Positions 8,275 through 17,031 of a stretch of 64,000 bases of DNA are shown here, piece by piece (within the stretch, counting starts at the first letter, position 1; the number at the start of each line of letters is the position of its first letter). Both the position numbers and the translations under genes were made by a program. The DNA lies in contig CASIAN010000006.1 of the NCBI GenBank assembly GCA_949372595.1, forward strand, positions 62,001-126,000. The letters run 5' to 3'. The notes beneath the pieces were generated by a model. It was not told where the DNA came from, did no database searches, and saw only the letters and a program-made list of their open reading frames with translations. The stretch comes from CPC320 sp002336405. GTDB taxonomy: Bacteria; Pseudomonadota; Alphaproteobacteria; Rhodobacterales; Rhodobacteraceae.

Positions 8275-9153
8275 TTGGAATATTTCGTGCCGACAACGTT
8301 GCAAGATGCAGTGGATTTTCTGCAACAAGGCGGCAAGAATGGGGTTGAGATTGTGGCGGGTGCCACAGACTGGTTTCCGGCACGCGGCGAACGGCCTTTG
8401 TGTCAGCCAATTTTGGACATCACTAAAATTGCTGAACTGCAGGGAATTGAACGCACTTTGCAGGGGTGGCGTTTTGGCGCCGCGGTCACCTGGTCTGATA
8501 TTCTAACGGCAGATTTGCCAAATTGTTTTGCGGGTTTGAAAGCTGCGGCCCGAGAAGTGGGGTCGGTGCAGATACAGAACGTCGCGACATTGGCGGGCAA
8601 TCTGTGCAATGCCTCGCCGGCTGCAGACGGGGTGCCGCCTTTATTGACGCTTGATGCCGCGGTGGAAATTGCATCGCTGTCGGGCGTCCGGTCGGTGCCT
8701 CTGACCGAGTTTGTGCTCGGTGTGCGCCAAACTGCATTACAACCCGGCGAGATGGTCACGGCGGTTACGGTCCCTGTCCTGCCTATGCATGTGCGTGAGG
8801 GCGTGGGCTGTTTTATCAAAATTGGTGCCCGTAAATATTTGGTGATTTCGATCACAATGGTTGCGGCTTTGGTGGCCGTTGCAGACGGTAAGATTGCAGA
8901 GGCACGCGTTGCTGTGGGGGCGTGTTCGACGGTTGCCCAAAGGGTGCCGATGCTAGAAGCGGCGTTACGAGGGTGTACGGCCGCGCAGGCTGAGGCGGCA
9001 ATCTGTCCAGCCCATCTCGAGGCGCTCTCGCCGATTTCGGACATGCGTGGCTCTGCTTCGTATCGCGCTGACGCGGCGTTCGAGTTGTGCCGGCGCGCGG
9101 TGGCCAGTGCGCTGACCGGTGCCGCGCAAAATGGTGGGCTTGGTCATGGATAA
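8275..9153 (+). CDS. XDH-type FAD-binding subunit of a molybdenum hydroxylase
   Basis: 292-residue flavin subunit. FAD loops are GATDWFPARGERP (about residues 30-42) and NVATLAGNLCNASPAADGVPP (about 103-122); the NASPAAD form is typical of xanthine dehydrogenase-type rather than CO dehydrogenase-type subunits. The only start fitting the family N-terminus (EYFVPTTLQDAVDFL) is a TTG at 8275, which would keep expression modest. It overlaps the next gene by 8 bases (ATGGATAA). Together with that gene it forms a two-component hydroxylase, likely acting on an N-heterocycle such as nicotinate. Confidence 0.88.
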   Translation: MEYFVPTTLQDAVDFLQQGGKNGVEIVAGATDWFPARGERPLCQPILDITKIAELQGIERTLQGWRFGAAVTWSDILTADLPNCFAGLKAAAREVGSVQIQNVATLAGNLCNASPAADGVPPLLTLDAAVEIASLSGVRSVPLTEFVLGVRQTALQPGEMVTAVTVPVLPMHVREGVGCFIKIGARKYLVISITMVAALVAVADGKIAEARVAVGACSTVAQRVPMLEAALRGCTAAQAEAAICPAHLEALSPISDMRGSASYRADAAFELCRRAVASALTGAAQNGGLGHG

Positions 9154-11908
9154 TGCGGCGACGCTTTCGGCTCACTTTACAGAATTCAAGTTGAACGGCC
9201 GGATGGTGAAAGTGTCGGCTGCTGCCGGTGTACGGCTGTCGCACAGCTTGCGCGAACAACTGGGCGCAAAGGATGTCAAAATCGGCTGTAACGCGGGTGA
9301 TTGCGGCGCCTGTACAGTTTTGGTTGATGGTGATCCGGTCTGTGCCTGCCTGATGCCAACCCAGCAGGCCGCAGGTAAAACGCTGGAAACCTTGGTGGGG
9401 CTTGTGGGGCAGGACCCCCGCGCCAAAGCCTTGGTGCAAAGCTTTCAAAACCATCAGGCTGCGCAATGCGGCATTTGCACCCCGGGTGTGATGGTTTCGG
9501 CGGTTGCGTTGTTGCGCGATGTCCCAAAACCGACAATTAAACAGGTTCAGGATGCGCTCGGGGGGGTGTTGTGCCGGTGTACCGGGTACCGCAAGATTAT
9601 TGATGCGGTCTGTGAAGCGGGGCAAGCTGAGGTCTTTCCTGTGGCTGTCAGTGGCTCTGGTGCTGTTGGGACTTCTGTGGCCCGCCTCGACGGGTTGCAA
9701 AAACTTCAGGGGCGCGAGGTGTTTGGCGATGATGTTGCCCCACCTCAGGCGCTGGTGATAAAAGCTGTTCGGTCGCCTTTTGCGCGGGCAGAGTTCCGTT
9801 TTGGGGATCTTGAAAACTATGTGACGTCCACTGCCGGGGTCCATGCGGTTTTGACGGCAGCGGATGTGCCCGGAAAAAATGCGTTCGGCGTCATTCCCGC
9901 TTTTCAGGATCAGCCGGTTTTTGCTGAGACAGAGGCCCGGTTTCGCGGGGAAGCCGTTGCCGCCGTGATTGGTACCGCAGCAGCGATGGCATGTTTTGAT
10001 GAAGCCGGGTTTCCGGTGATTTGGGAAGAGCGTCCCGCAGTGTCGCGGGTCGCACAGGCGCTGATGGCCTCGGCACCGCAGCTGCATGCAGACCATCCCC
10101 AAAACGTGATGTGCGGTGGCTTTGTGGCTCGTGGTGATGCACAAAATGGGTTGTTGGACGCCGATGCCGTGGTGGAGGGGCTGTTTGAAACCGGTTTTGT
10201 CGAGCATGGTTATATCGAGCCGGAAGCCGGCTTTGCCGAATGCGTGGAGGGGCGCATAGAGGTGCATGCCTGCACCCAAGCGCCGGTCATGGATCTAGAA
10301 AGCCTGGCGGCAATTCTTGGCTGTGATCAAGGTAAACTCCGGATACGACCCACTGCGGTTGGCGGCGGTTTTGGGTCTAAACTGGATTTGTCGGTTCAGC
10401 CGTTTCTGGCGTTGGCGACGCTGAAAACGGGTCAGCCAGTTCGTATGACGTACAGCCGTACAGAAACGATGCAGGCGACAACCAAGCGCCATCCCTCCGA
10501 AATCGATCTTAAGATCGGCGCGACCAAAGCCGGGCGGATTTGCGGTTTTGTATTCACTGGAGACTTCAACACCGGGGCCTATGCCTCTTGGGGGCCAACG
10601 GTTGCCAATCGCGTGCCGGTGCATGCTTCAGGTCCCTATCAGATAGCTGATTACCGCGCTGAGTCCCGTGGGATCTATACCCATTGCCCGCCCGCTGGGG
10701 CGTTTCGCGGGTTTGGCGTGCCGCAGGCAGCGATTGCGCAAGAAAGCCTGTTTGATGAATTGGCTGATAAGCTGGGGATCGATGCGCTTGAGTTTCGCGA
10801 GATAAACGCGCTGGAAGACGGCGCTGAAACGGTCTGTGGGCAAGTGTTTACACAGGGCGTTGGGATCAAGGATTGCCTGCGTGCCTTGCGCCCGGCTTGG
10901 CAGCGGGAAAAGGCGCTTTGCGCGGCATTTAATGCTGAGAATGCATCCATTAAGCGCGGGGTTGGTGTGGCTGCCGGCTGGTATGGATGTGGCAATACTT
11001 CGCTGCCCAACCCGTCGACGATTAAATCTGGCATTACCGCCGAGGGGCGTATTTTTCTGCATCAAGGCGCGACCGACATTGGGCAGGGGTCCAATACTGT
11101 GATTGCGCAGATTTTCGCACAGGCGCTGGGGGTGGTGGTGCACGACATTCATCTGTTGGGGCCCGACACGGATATTACCCCGGATGCGGGCAAGACCTCA
11201 GCCTCGCGACAGACGTTTGTGTCCGGCAACGCCGCGCGCCTGTCGGGTGAAAGTTTACGGCGCAAAGTGCTGGCGCTGGCAAATGCAGGTCCCGATGCAT
11301 CTTTCAGCTTTGATTCTGGAACGGTGACTATCTGTGATGGCGCAGGACCGCATGTGGTGGCTTTGCAGCGGCTGCCTGTCGGGGCTGACGGCTATGTTCT
11401 TGAGGCCATAGAAACCTATGATCCACCAACCCTGCCGCTGGATGAAAACGGGCAAGGGGTGCCGTATGCGCAGTTTGGTTATGCGGCCCATCTTGCCGTG
11501 GTCGAGGTGGATATCCGGTTGGGGAGCGTTATTCCGCAGCGGTTTACGGCGGCCCATGACGTGGGACAAGCGATCAATCCACTGTTGGTTGAAGGTCAGG
11601 TGCAGGGGGGCATTGCCCAAGGGTTGGGCATGGCGTTGATGGAAGAATATCTGCCGGGACGGACCGAAAACCTGCATGATTACCTGATGCCAACCATTGG
11701 AGATGTGCCGCCGATTGAGACGCTGATTATTGAACAGGCAGATGCTGAGGGCCCCTACGGTGCCAAAGGACTGGGCGAGCATGTGCTTATTCCCACGGCA
11801 CCGGCACTGTTGAACGCGATCAAAAATGCGACCGGGGTGCGGCTTTACAGTGTGCCAGCCACCCCATCACGGGTGCGTACGGCATTGAAAGAGGCTGGAT
11901 ATGACTGA
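9146..11908 (+). CDS. Fused [2Fe-2S]/molybdopterin subunit of an XDH-family hydroxylase (possible nicotinate dehydrogenase)
   Basis: 920-residue catalytic subunit in which the iron-sulfur domain is fused ahead of the molybdopterin domain. Cluster cysteines: 48/53/56/66 (CNAGDCGAC) and 108/111/143/145 (QCGICTPG, LCRCTGYRK). The Mo domain carries GGGFGSKLD, the AFRGFGVPQ loop of the xanthine dehydrogenase type, and the catalytic Glu878 in GAKGLGEHV. Hydroxylates a carbon next to a ring nitrogen using water. Next to a 6-hydroxynicotinate reductase homologue, nicotinate to 6-hydroxynicotinate is the favoured reaction, by inference. Unlike the four-subunit E. barkeri enzyme, the Mo protein is not split. 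Start ATG 9146 overlaps the FAD gene; 9131 is possible. Confidence 0.88.
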   Translation: MDNAATLSAHFTEFKLNGRMVKVSAAAGVRLSHSLREQLGAKDVKIGCNAGDCGACTVLVDGDPVCACLMPTQQAAGKTLETLVGLVGQDPRAKALVQSFQNHQAAQCGICTPGVMVSAVALLRDVPKPTIKQVQDALGGVLCRCTGYRKIIDAVCEAGQAEVFPVAVSGSGAVGTSVARLDGLQKLQGREVFGDDVAPPQALVIKAVRSPFARAEFRFGDLENYVTSTAGVHAVLTAADVPGKNAFGVIPAFQDQPVFAETEARFRGEAVAAVIGTAAAMACFDEAGFPVIWEERPAVSRVAQALMASAPQLHADHPQNVMCGGFVARGDAQNGLLDADAVVEGLFETGFVEHGYIEPEAGFAECVEGRIEVHACTQAPVMDLESLAAILGCDQGKLRIRPTAVGGGFGSKLDLSVQPFLALATLKTGQPVRMTYSRTETMQATTKRHPSEIDLKIGATKAGRICGFVFTGDFNTGAYASWGPTVANRVPVHASGPYQIADYRAESRGIYTHCPPAGAFRGFGVPQAAIAQESLFDELADKLGIDALEFREINALEDGAETVCGQVFTQGVGIKDCLRALRPAWQREKALCAAFNAENASIKRGVGVAAGWYGCGNTSLPNPSTIKSGITAEGRIFLHQGATDIGQGSNTVIAQIFAQALGVVVHDIHLLGPDTDITPDAGKTSASRQTFVSGNAARLSGESLRRKVLALANAGPDASFSFDSGTVTICDGAGPHVVALQRLPVGADGYVLEAIETYDPPTLPLDENGQGVPYAQFGYAAHLAVVEVDIRLGSVIPQRFTAAHDVGQAINPLLVEGQVQGGIAQGLGMALMEEYLPGRTENLHDYLMPTIGDVPPIETLIIEQADAEGPYGAKGLGEHVLIPTAPALLNAIKNATGVRLYSVPATPSRVRTALKEAGYD

Positions 11909-13394
11909 TCAACTGCCTGCTAAAGCGGAGAAAATTCGTTGTGATGCTTGCCCGGTGATGTGTTTTATTGCCGAGGGAAAATCCGGGGCCTGTGACCGCT
12001 ATGCCAATCATGGTGGCGATCTGATCCGGCTTGATCCGCTGACGGTGATTGAAAGTGGCGTGCCTGCAGTTGCGTTTCTCGGTACTGGTGACGCGCCGTC
12101 GGGGTGGGACGGTGATATGATAAAAGGGCGCCGGCAATTTGTCACTGCAGTCGGTGCTGGAACCACCTATCCCGATTATAAGCCAGCGCCTTTTATCGTC
12201 AGCCAGCAGGTTGACGGTATTGATATGGTCACTGTCGTGACCGAGGGTATTTTCAGCTATTGCGGCGTGAAGGTTAAAATTGATTCTGATCGTCATATCG
12301 GTCATGAACGGGCGATCGTGCGTGCGAATGGCGAGGCGATAGGTCATGTCATGACTGGTGAATACGGCTCAAAAATGCTGTCTCTGGGTGGGGTTGATCA
12401 TCTGACTGGTGGGTCAAAAAAAGAGGGGCGGGCGACCTGTGACGCGCTGTTGCAACTGTGCAATCGTGAAGCGGTCGATTTGGAAATCGACGCCGGCGCA
12501 ACGCTTACTGTGCAGGCCGGTCAGCCTCCGATTATCAACGGAGTTGCTGAAAAGCTGATGCGGGTGGGGTGTGGATCTGCGACGATTGGTATGTTTGCTC
12601 AGCAATGGGCGCCCCATGTCGATGAGGTGGTGGTGGTGGACGATCACATCACGGGTGTTCTTTCTGAACATGAGGCGGGCAAAGGCTTGGATATGGCGCC
12701 TTCAGGCATTAAGGTGATGGGCCGTAAATCCACGCCGGGGCGGTATTTTCAGGTGGCCGAACCCGGTACTGGCTGGGGCGGTACAGATGTGGAAGATCCG
12801 CTATCAATTTTAAAACCTGCTGATCCCAAGAAAGCCTGGCCGGGATTGCGGTTGTTGATGATCTCGACCACGGGCGAACAATGGGCTTATTTTGAACTGG
12901 ATGCAGGTTTGGTGCCGCAACCCGCAACAATATCGGCCCCACTTTTGGCCTCGGCGGAACGCGTGGCCGAAAACTGTGAACCATCGCTGTGTTCGGTTTT
13001 GTTTATGGGAGGCGCGGGCGGCTCTTTGCGGGCCGGAGTGACCGAAAATCCGGTGCGGCTGACCCGTTCGGTAAAAGAGGCGCTGACCCATGTTACCTGT
13101 GGTGGGGCACCGGCCTATATCTGGCCCGGCGGTGGGATCACCTTTATGGCTGACGTGATGGAGATGCCGAGCAATGCGTTTGGATATGTGCCAACACCTG
13201 CCTTGGTCGCGCCGGTTGAGTTTACGCTGCGCAAAGCTGATTATGTCGCTCTGGGGGGGCATGTGGACCGTATTGTGCCGCTAGAGGCGGTGCTGAGTTC
13301 CGAAATTCGCACAGTTGCTCCGACACCCAATCATGCCTATCCAACTGACCAGAAAAATTATCGTTGGGCAGTATCAAAACAGAGTTGTTCGTAA
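11901..13394 (+). CDS. 6-hydroxynicotinate reductase homologue
   Basis: 497-residue iron-sulfur protein of the 6-hydroxynicotinate reductase family, which reduces 6-hydroxynicotinate to 1,4,5,6-tetrahydro-6-oxonicotinate with low-potential electrons. Seen: an N-terminal [4Fe-4S] motif Cys14-x2-Cys17-x3-Cys21-x9-Cys31 and several later cysteines (120s, 180s, 224). The E. barkeri enzyme carries a covalently bound flavin; here two AT-ending segments, EIDAGAT (Thr201) and GCGSAT (Thr228), loosely resemble the ApbE flavinylation consensus. It overlaps the upstream Mo subunit by 8 bases (ATGACTGA) and its stop is fused to the start of the ApbE-like gene (TAATG), so all three are coupled. Substrate remains unproven. 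Confidence 0.8.
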   Translation: MTDQLPAKAEKIRCDACPVMCFIAEGKSGACDRYANHGGDLIRLDPLTVIESGVPAVAFLGTGDAPSGWDGDMIKGRRQFVTAVGAGTTYPDYKPAPFIVSQQVDGIDMVTVVTEGIFSYCGVKVKIDSDRHIGHERAIVRANGEAIGHVMTGEYGSKMLSLGGVDHLTGGSKKEGRATCDALLQLCNREAVDLEIDAGATLTVQAGQPPIINGVAEKLMRVGCGSATIGMFAQQWAPHVDEVVVVDDHITGVLSEHEAGKGLDMAPSGIKVMGRKSTPGRYFQVAEPGTGWGGTDVEDPLSILKPADPKKAWPGLRLLMISTTGEQWAYFELDAGLVPQPATISAPLLASAERVAENCEPSLCSVLFMGGAGGSLRAGVTENPVRLTRSVKEALTHVTCGGAPAYIWPGGGITFMADVMEMPSNAFGYVPTPALVAPVEFTLRKADYVALGGHVDRIVPLEAVLSSEIRTVAPTPNHAYPTDQKNYRWAVSKQSCS

Positions 13395-14254
13395 TGCAGA
13401 CTGCTGTGGCAAAACGGCTGGCGGATGGCAGGCGTCTGCATTTACATCATGGCCCGATTGATTTGATTATTGGCGTTGATGGCGATCGTGCGGCGGCGTT
13501 TGCGGCGGCAACACAGCGGTTTCACACCGTTTTGGAGGAACTGGTTGCCGAGTTGCCAATATTGCGATGCCAGAAAAAGGGCGATGTGACAGGGGCAATT
13601 GCGCTGCAGATGCAGCGCGCGGTTCAGCCCCATGTGAATTGGGGATTTGTCACGCCGATGGCGGCTGTTGCCGGGGCAGTTGCCGATACAGTGCTGACAG
13701 CGATGCTGACAAAGGCCAAAATGCGCCGTGCCTATGTCAATAATGGTGGCGATATTGCGCTTTGGCTTTCCGGGACCGAGCGGTTTCGCACATTGGTTGC
13801 GGATCGTGACAATTCTGAATTGGCTCGTATCACTTTGACGATTGCTGATCCTGCCCGAGGCATTGCCACCAGCGGACGACATGGGCGCAGCCTTTCGCGG
13901 GGTATTGCCGATGCGGTGACAGTGTTGGCGCAGACTGCGGCTGAGGCAGATGTCGCCGCAACGCTGATTGCCAATGCGGTAGATTTGCCCGGTCATGCGG
14001 CGATCTGTCGTGCGCCAGCCTGTGATCTTGATCCCGAAAACGATCTGGGCCAGCGTCATGTTGTTACAGGCGTTGGTGGGTTGGCAGGCAGCGATGTGGT
14101 TGCGGCATTGGGCCGGGGTGGACTTTTGGCTGAACAGATGCGGGGCAAGGGGTTGATCTGTGGTGCGGCGCTGTTCTTGCGAGGGAACTCGTACATTATT
14201 GATCCGGCGAAGACGCAATTTAATCAACTTGGAAAGAATGTGGAATATGCCTGA
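13394..14254 (+). CDS. UPF0280 family (ApbE-like) protein, possible flavin transferase
   Basis: 286-residue protein of the UPF0280 family, distantly related to ApbE, the FMN transferase that attaches flavin to threonine in target proteins. Seen: NNGGDIALWL (about residue 115 onward) and GIATSGRHGRS, which match ApbE's VNxGGD and the GIATSG segments. The ATG at 13394 is part of TAATG with the reductase stop codon. ApbE-like genes often sit beside their target; the neighbour's E. barkeri relative has covalent flavin, so flavinylation of the reductase is a reasonable inference. The ApbE Mg-binding C-terminal motif is not obvious, so activity is uncertain. Confidence 0.75.
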   Translation: MQTAVAKRLADGRRLHLHHGPIDLIIGVDGDRAAAFAAATQRFHTVLEELVAELPILRCQKKGDVTGAIALQMQRAVQPHVNWGFVTPMAAVAGAVADTVLTAMLTKAKMRRAYVNNGGDIALWLSGTERFRTLVADRDNSELARITLTIADPARGIATSGRHGRSLSRGIADAVTVLAQTAAEADVAATLIANAVDLPGHAAICRAPACDLDPENDLGQRHVVTGVGGLAGSDVVAALGRGGLLAEQMRGKGLICGAALFLRGNSYIIDPAKTQFNQLGKNVEYA

Positions 14255-14831
14255 AGTTAAGATTAGAAAAATCGTCAGTTGCACCGAAGAGATCTATCAC
14301 GAGGGGGGGCCTAAGGCTGACACCCCGTTGCGCCGCGCCGCGGTTGTTGCCGTGATTGAAAATCCGTTTGCTGGCACCTTTGCCGAAGATATTCAGCCCT
14401 TTATGGAAGACCTCAAGCCTCTGGGTCTTGAGATGGCGACGCGGTTGGTTGGGCTGCTGGGCGGTGATCCTGCCCTGGTCGAGGGTTACGGAAAAGGCGC
14501 AATTATTGGCGCTGCGGGCGAATTGGAACATGGCGCGCTCTGGCATGCGCCTGGCGGCTATGCGATGCGCGATGTACTGGGTGGGGCCAAAGCCATCGTG
14601 CCCTCATCAAAAAAGGTGGGAGGCGTGGGTGCGCGTCTTGATGTGCCCGTGACCCATATCGAGGCATCTTATGTCCGCAGTCATTTTGACTCGATGGAAA
14701 TCGGCCTCAATGATGCACCACGGGCCAATGAGATGGTTCTGACGCTGGTGATGACCACAGGCGCGCGGGTCCACAATCGGGCGGGCGGCTTGCAGGCGGG
14801 TAAAATTGAAGGAAAGGATGGATTGAGATGA
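14247..14831 (+). CDS. DUF1185 (PF06684, 'amino acid synthesis') family protein, first copy
   Basis: 194-residue protein. The family has a chorismate-mutase-like fold and no proven reaction. Seen: VVAVIENPFAGTF near residue 32, a central GAAGELEHGALWH, PSSKKVGGVGARLDVP, and a C-terminal SHFDSMEIGLNDAPRANE block, all shared with the next gene. The start at 14247 overlaps the UPF0280 stop by 8 bases and has GGAAAG upstream. Tight coupling to the ring-reduction genes suggests an enzyme acting on a pathway intermediate, for example isomerisation or hydrolysis; this is inference. Confidence 0.82.
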   Translation: MPEVKIRKIVSCTEEIYHEGGPKADTPLRRAAVVAVIENPFAGTFAEDIQPFMEDLKPLGLEMATRLVGLLGGDPALVEGYGKGAIIGAAGELEHGALWHAPGGYAMRDVLGGAKAIVPSSKKVGGVGARLDVPVTHIEASYVRSHFDSMEIGLNDAPRANEMVLTLVMTTGARVHNRAGGLQAGKIEGKDGLR

Positions 14832-15412
14832 GTGCAGATATTCGAAAGATTGCGGTCTGGGTCGAGGAAACCCATCAAGAGATTGGCAAAGTGATTTCAC
14901 CGGCCACCCGCAAGGCGGTGGCGGTGGCGGTAATTGCCAACCCCTTTGCCGGCCGCTATGTTGAAGACCTGACACCTTTGATGGATATCGGTGCGGAGCT
15001 TGGCGGTCTTTTGGGCGATAAATGTGTGGCCGCGCTGGGTATTTCGTCAGATCAGGCGGAAAGCTATGGCAAGGCGGTTATGGTCGGTGAGAACGGCGAA
15101 TTGGAGCATGCCGCGGCGATTTTGCACCCAAAGCTTGGCGCACCTTTGCGTAAAGCGGTGGAAAAAGGGGCAGCCTTGGTGCCGTCCTCTAAAAAAATGG
15201 GTGGGCCAGGGCAGGTTCTTGACGTGCCGCTGGGTCATAAAGAGGCCGCATATGTGCGCAGCCATTTTGACGGTATCGAAGTACGGTTGAACGATTCTCC
15301 GCGGGCCAATGAATTGATGGTGGCGGTGGCTGTGACAGATAGTGGCCGCCCTTTGCCGCGGGTTGGTGGGCTGACACATGGCGCAGCCGAGGGCATTGAC
15401 GGGTTGCGATAA
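14828..15412 (+). CDS. DUF1185 (PF06684) family protein, second copy
   Basis: 194-residue paralogue of the preceding protein, identical in length and carrying the same blocks (VAVIANPFAGRY, GENGELEHAAAI, PSSKKMGGPGQVLDVP, SHFDGIEVRLNDSPRANE). It starts in an ATGA overlap with the first copy. The two differ enough to be old duplicates, so they may form a heteromer with distinct subunits rather than being redundant. Last gene of the train; convergent with the MarR gene with 4 bases between stops. Confidence 0.82.
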   Translation: MSADIRKIAVWVEETHQEIGKVISPATRKAVAVAVIANPFAGRYVEDLTPLMDIGAELGGLLGDKCVAALGISSDQAESYGKAVMVGENGELEHAAAILHPKLGAPLRKAVEKGAALVPSSKKMGGPGQVLDVPLGHKEAAYVRSHFDGIEVRLNDSPRANELMVAVAVTDSGRPLPRVGGLTHGAAEGIDGLR

Positions 15413-15416
15413 CCTT

Positions 15417-15833
15417 TTACAGCTTGTCCAGAAGATCAAGCAGGCGGTCCAGTTCTCGAGACGACAGATTGGCCGCAGTGTGGGCCGAAATATGGAGTGC
15501 GTTTTCAATAGTTTTGGTGGTAAACGCCCGCCCCTCTGGGGTTAACGAAATGTCCAGACGCCGCAAATCTTTTTGTGATTGTGTGCTTAACACAAAGCCT
15601 TTTTTCTTCAGCCGGTCTACCACGCCTTTTGTTGTGGCGGCATCCATTCCAACCAGCCGCCCGAGGTGATTTTGCGAAATCGAGCCTGTTTCTTTCAGCT
15701 TTGCCAAGACCGCAAATTGCGTGGGCGTAACGTCGGGCATCAAGCGTGAAAACACCTCCAGATGTTTTTGGTTTGCGAGCCTGAGTTTAAAGCCTATTTG
15801 GTCCTCAAGCCGGTAGTCGCTCGGGTCAGACAT
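15417..15833 (-). CDS. MarR-family transcriptional regulator of the catabolic region
   Basis: 138-residue MarR protein: winged-helix block SISQNHLGRLVGMDAATTKGVVDRLKKKG, wing QKDLRRLDISLTPEG, and a C-terminal dimer helix ending in SRELDRLLDLLDKL (quoted in parts). Ordinary length. It faces the end of the catabolic gene train, and MarR proteins beside aromatic catabolic operons usually act as ligand-released repressors, so it is the natural candidate regulator. Its operators are not identified. Confidence 0.88.
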   Translation of the reverse strand: MSDPSDYRLEDQIGFKLRLANQKHLEVFSRLMPDVTPTQFAVLAKLKETGSISQNHLGRLVGMDAATTKGVVDRLKKKGFVLSTQSQKDLRRLDISLTPEGRAFTTKTIENALHISAHTAANLSSRELDRLLDLLDKL

Positions 15834-16206
15834 GCGCTGTCACTCCTCATTTGAGCTTTATTCTAGGTGGTGCGTAACCAAAATCTATTGTAATTGACAT
15901 GCTAAAGATGATTGGTGCGCAGCGGTTGATCCTTTTTCTGGGATGGAATCACAGTCATTAATTATGTGTCGGCCAAAAATTATTATAAGCGGTGTGGCCA
16001 GATATCTTGTTACTTGCGCCAACCTTGATCACGCGCCGACCTTTTCAAGGCCTTGCTGTCGCTGTGGCGCGTTTTTCTGGTCGGGCCGCTCTGTGCCTGC
16101 AATGTGCAGCCTCTACCGGTCAGGTGTTGGTGGCGGGACGGGGCAATCAGCTCTTGGCAAGCGGCCCCCCGGCGCGTATACGCGCGCTTCAGCAGCAAGG
16201 ACAGTG
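15834..16206. other. 373-base stretch without a recognisable gene
   Basis: Lies between the MarR start and the inositol monophosphatase start. Open frames run through it, including an upstream extension of the phosphatase frame, but their translation has no family features. It must hold the MarR promoter (A/T-rich around 15880-15910) and the promoter of the phosphatase gene. Confidence 0.5.
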
Positions 16207-17001
16207 ATGATGCAAACCAGCGCCAATTTGAACGTTATGGTAAAGGCGGCCCGCAAGGCCGGCCGGTCCTTGATGAAAGATTTTCAGGAAGTTGAAAACC
16301 TGCAGGTCTCGGTTAAAGGCGCGGGAGATTTTGTCACCAAGGCTGATATTGCAGCCGAAAAAATCATTAAAGACGAGTTGCTGCAAGCCCGTCCGACCTA
16401 TGGGTGGATTGGGGAGGAAAGTGGCGAGATTGAAGGGACGGATCCGACCAGACGCTGGATTGTTGACCCGTTAGACGGCACCACTAATTTTTTGCATGGA
16501 TTGCCGCATTGGTCGGTGTCTATTGCGCTCGAACACAAGGGGCAGGTCGTTGCTGGCGTGGTTCATGACCCGATTAAAAACGAATTGTTTTTCGCCGAGA
16601 AGGGCAGCGGGGCCTGGATGAATGAAACAAGACTACGGGTGTCGGGGCGCAACCGGATGATCGAAGCGGTGTTTGCGACCGGGCTGCCATTTGCCGGCCG
16701 TGCGGATCTTCCGGCATCGCTGCGGGATTTAGGGCGGCTTTTGCCGGTCTGTGCCGGCGTGCGCCAGTCGGGGTCTGCGGCGCTAGATTTATCCTATGTT
16801 GCCGCTGGTCGCTTTGATGGCTTTTGGGAACGTCGCTTGAATGTTTGGGATTTAGCGGCGGGTTTGATTATTCTGCGCGAAGCGGGCGGTTTGGCCAGCC
16901 CAATTGACAAAAGTTGCGATATTCTTGGAGATGGCGAGATTATTTGCTCAAATGAGCCGTTGTACGAGACATTTCTTGCGGCCATCCGCAACGCGATGTG
17001 A
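16207..17001 (+). CDS. suhB: Inositol monophosphatase family protein (SuhB)
   Basis: 264-residue Mg-dependent phosphatase acting on myo-inositol 1-phosphate and similar sugars. Motif A GEESGE (about residues 69-74), motif WIVDPLDGTTNF with Asp87 and Asp90, and the C-terminal WDLAAGLIILREAGG are all present. ATG codons at 16207 and 16210 follow AAGGA; the longer frame from 15943 has no ribosome site and no homology, so it is excluded. Convergent with the Ppx gene. Confidence 0.92.
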   Translation: MMQTSANLNVMVKAARKAGRSLMKDFQEVENLQVSVKGAGDFVTKADIAAEKIIKDELLQARPTYGWIGEESGEIEGTDPTRRWIVDPLDGTTNFLHGLPHWSVSIALEHKGQVVAGVVHDPIKNELFFAEKGSGAWMNETRLRVSGRNRMIEAVFATGLPFAGRADLPASLRDLGRLLPVCAGVRQSGSAALDLSYVAAGRFDGFWERRLNVWDLAAGLIILREAGGLASPIDKSCDILGDGEIICSNEPLYETFLAAIRNAM

Positions 17002-17031
17002 GCCGACAACTGTTCTTACGCCGTGCTGGTT

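Noticed and set aside
8852..10279. 475-codon minus-strand frame inside the fused Mo/FeS subunit
   Set aside because: Antisense shadow without any recognisable motif.
15943..16206. N-terminal extension of the inositol monophosphatase frame
   Set aside because: No ribosome site, not family-like, and the ATG at 16207 gives the normal 264-residue protein.
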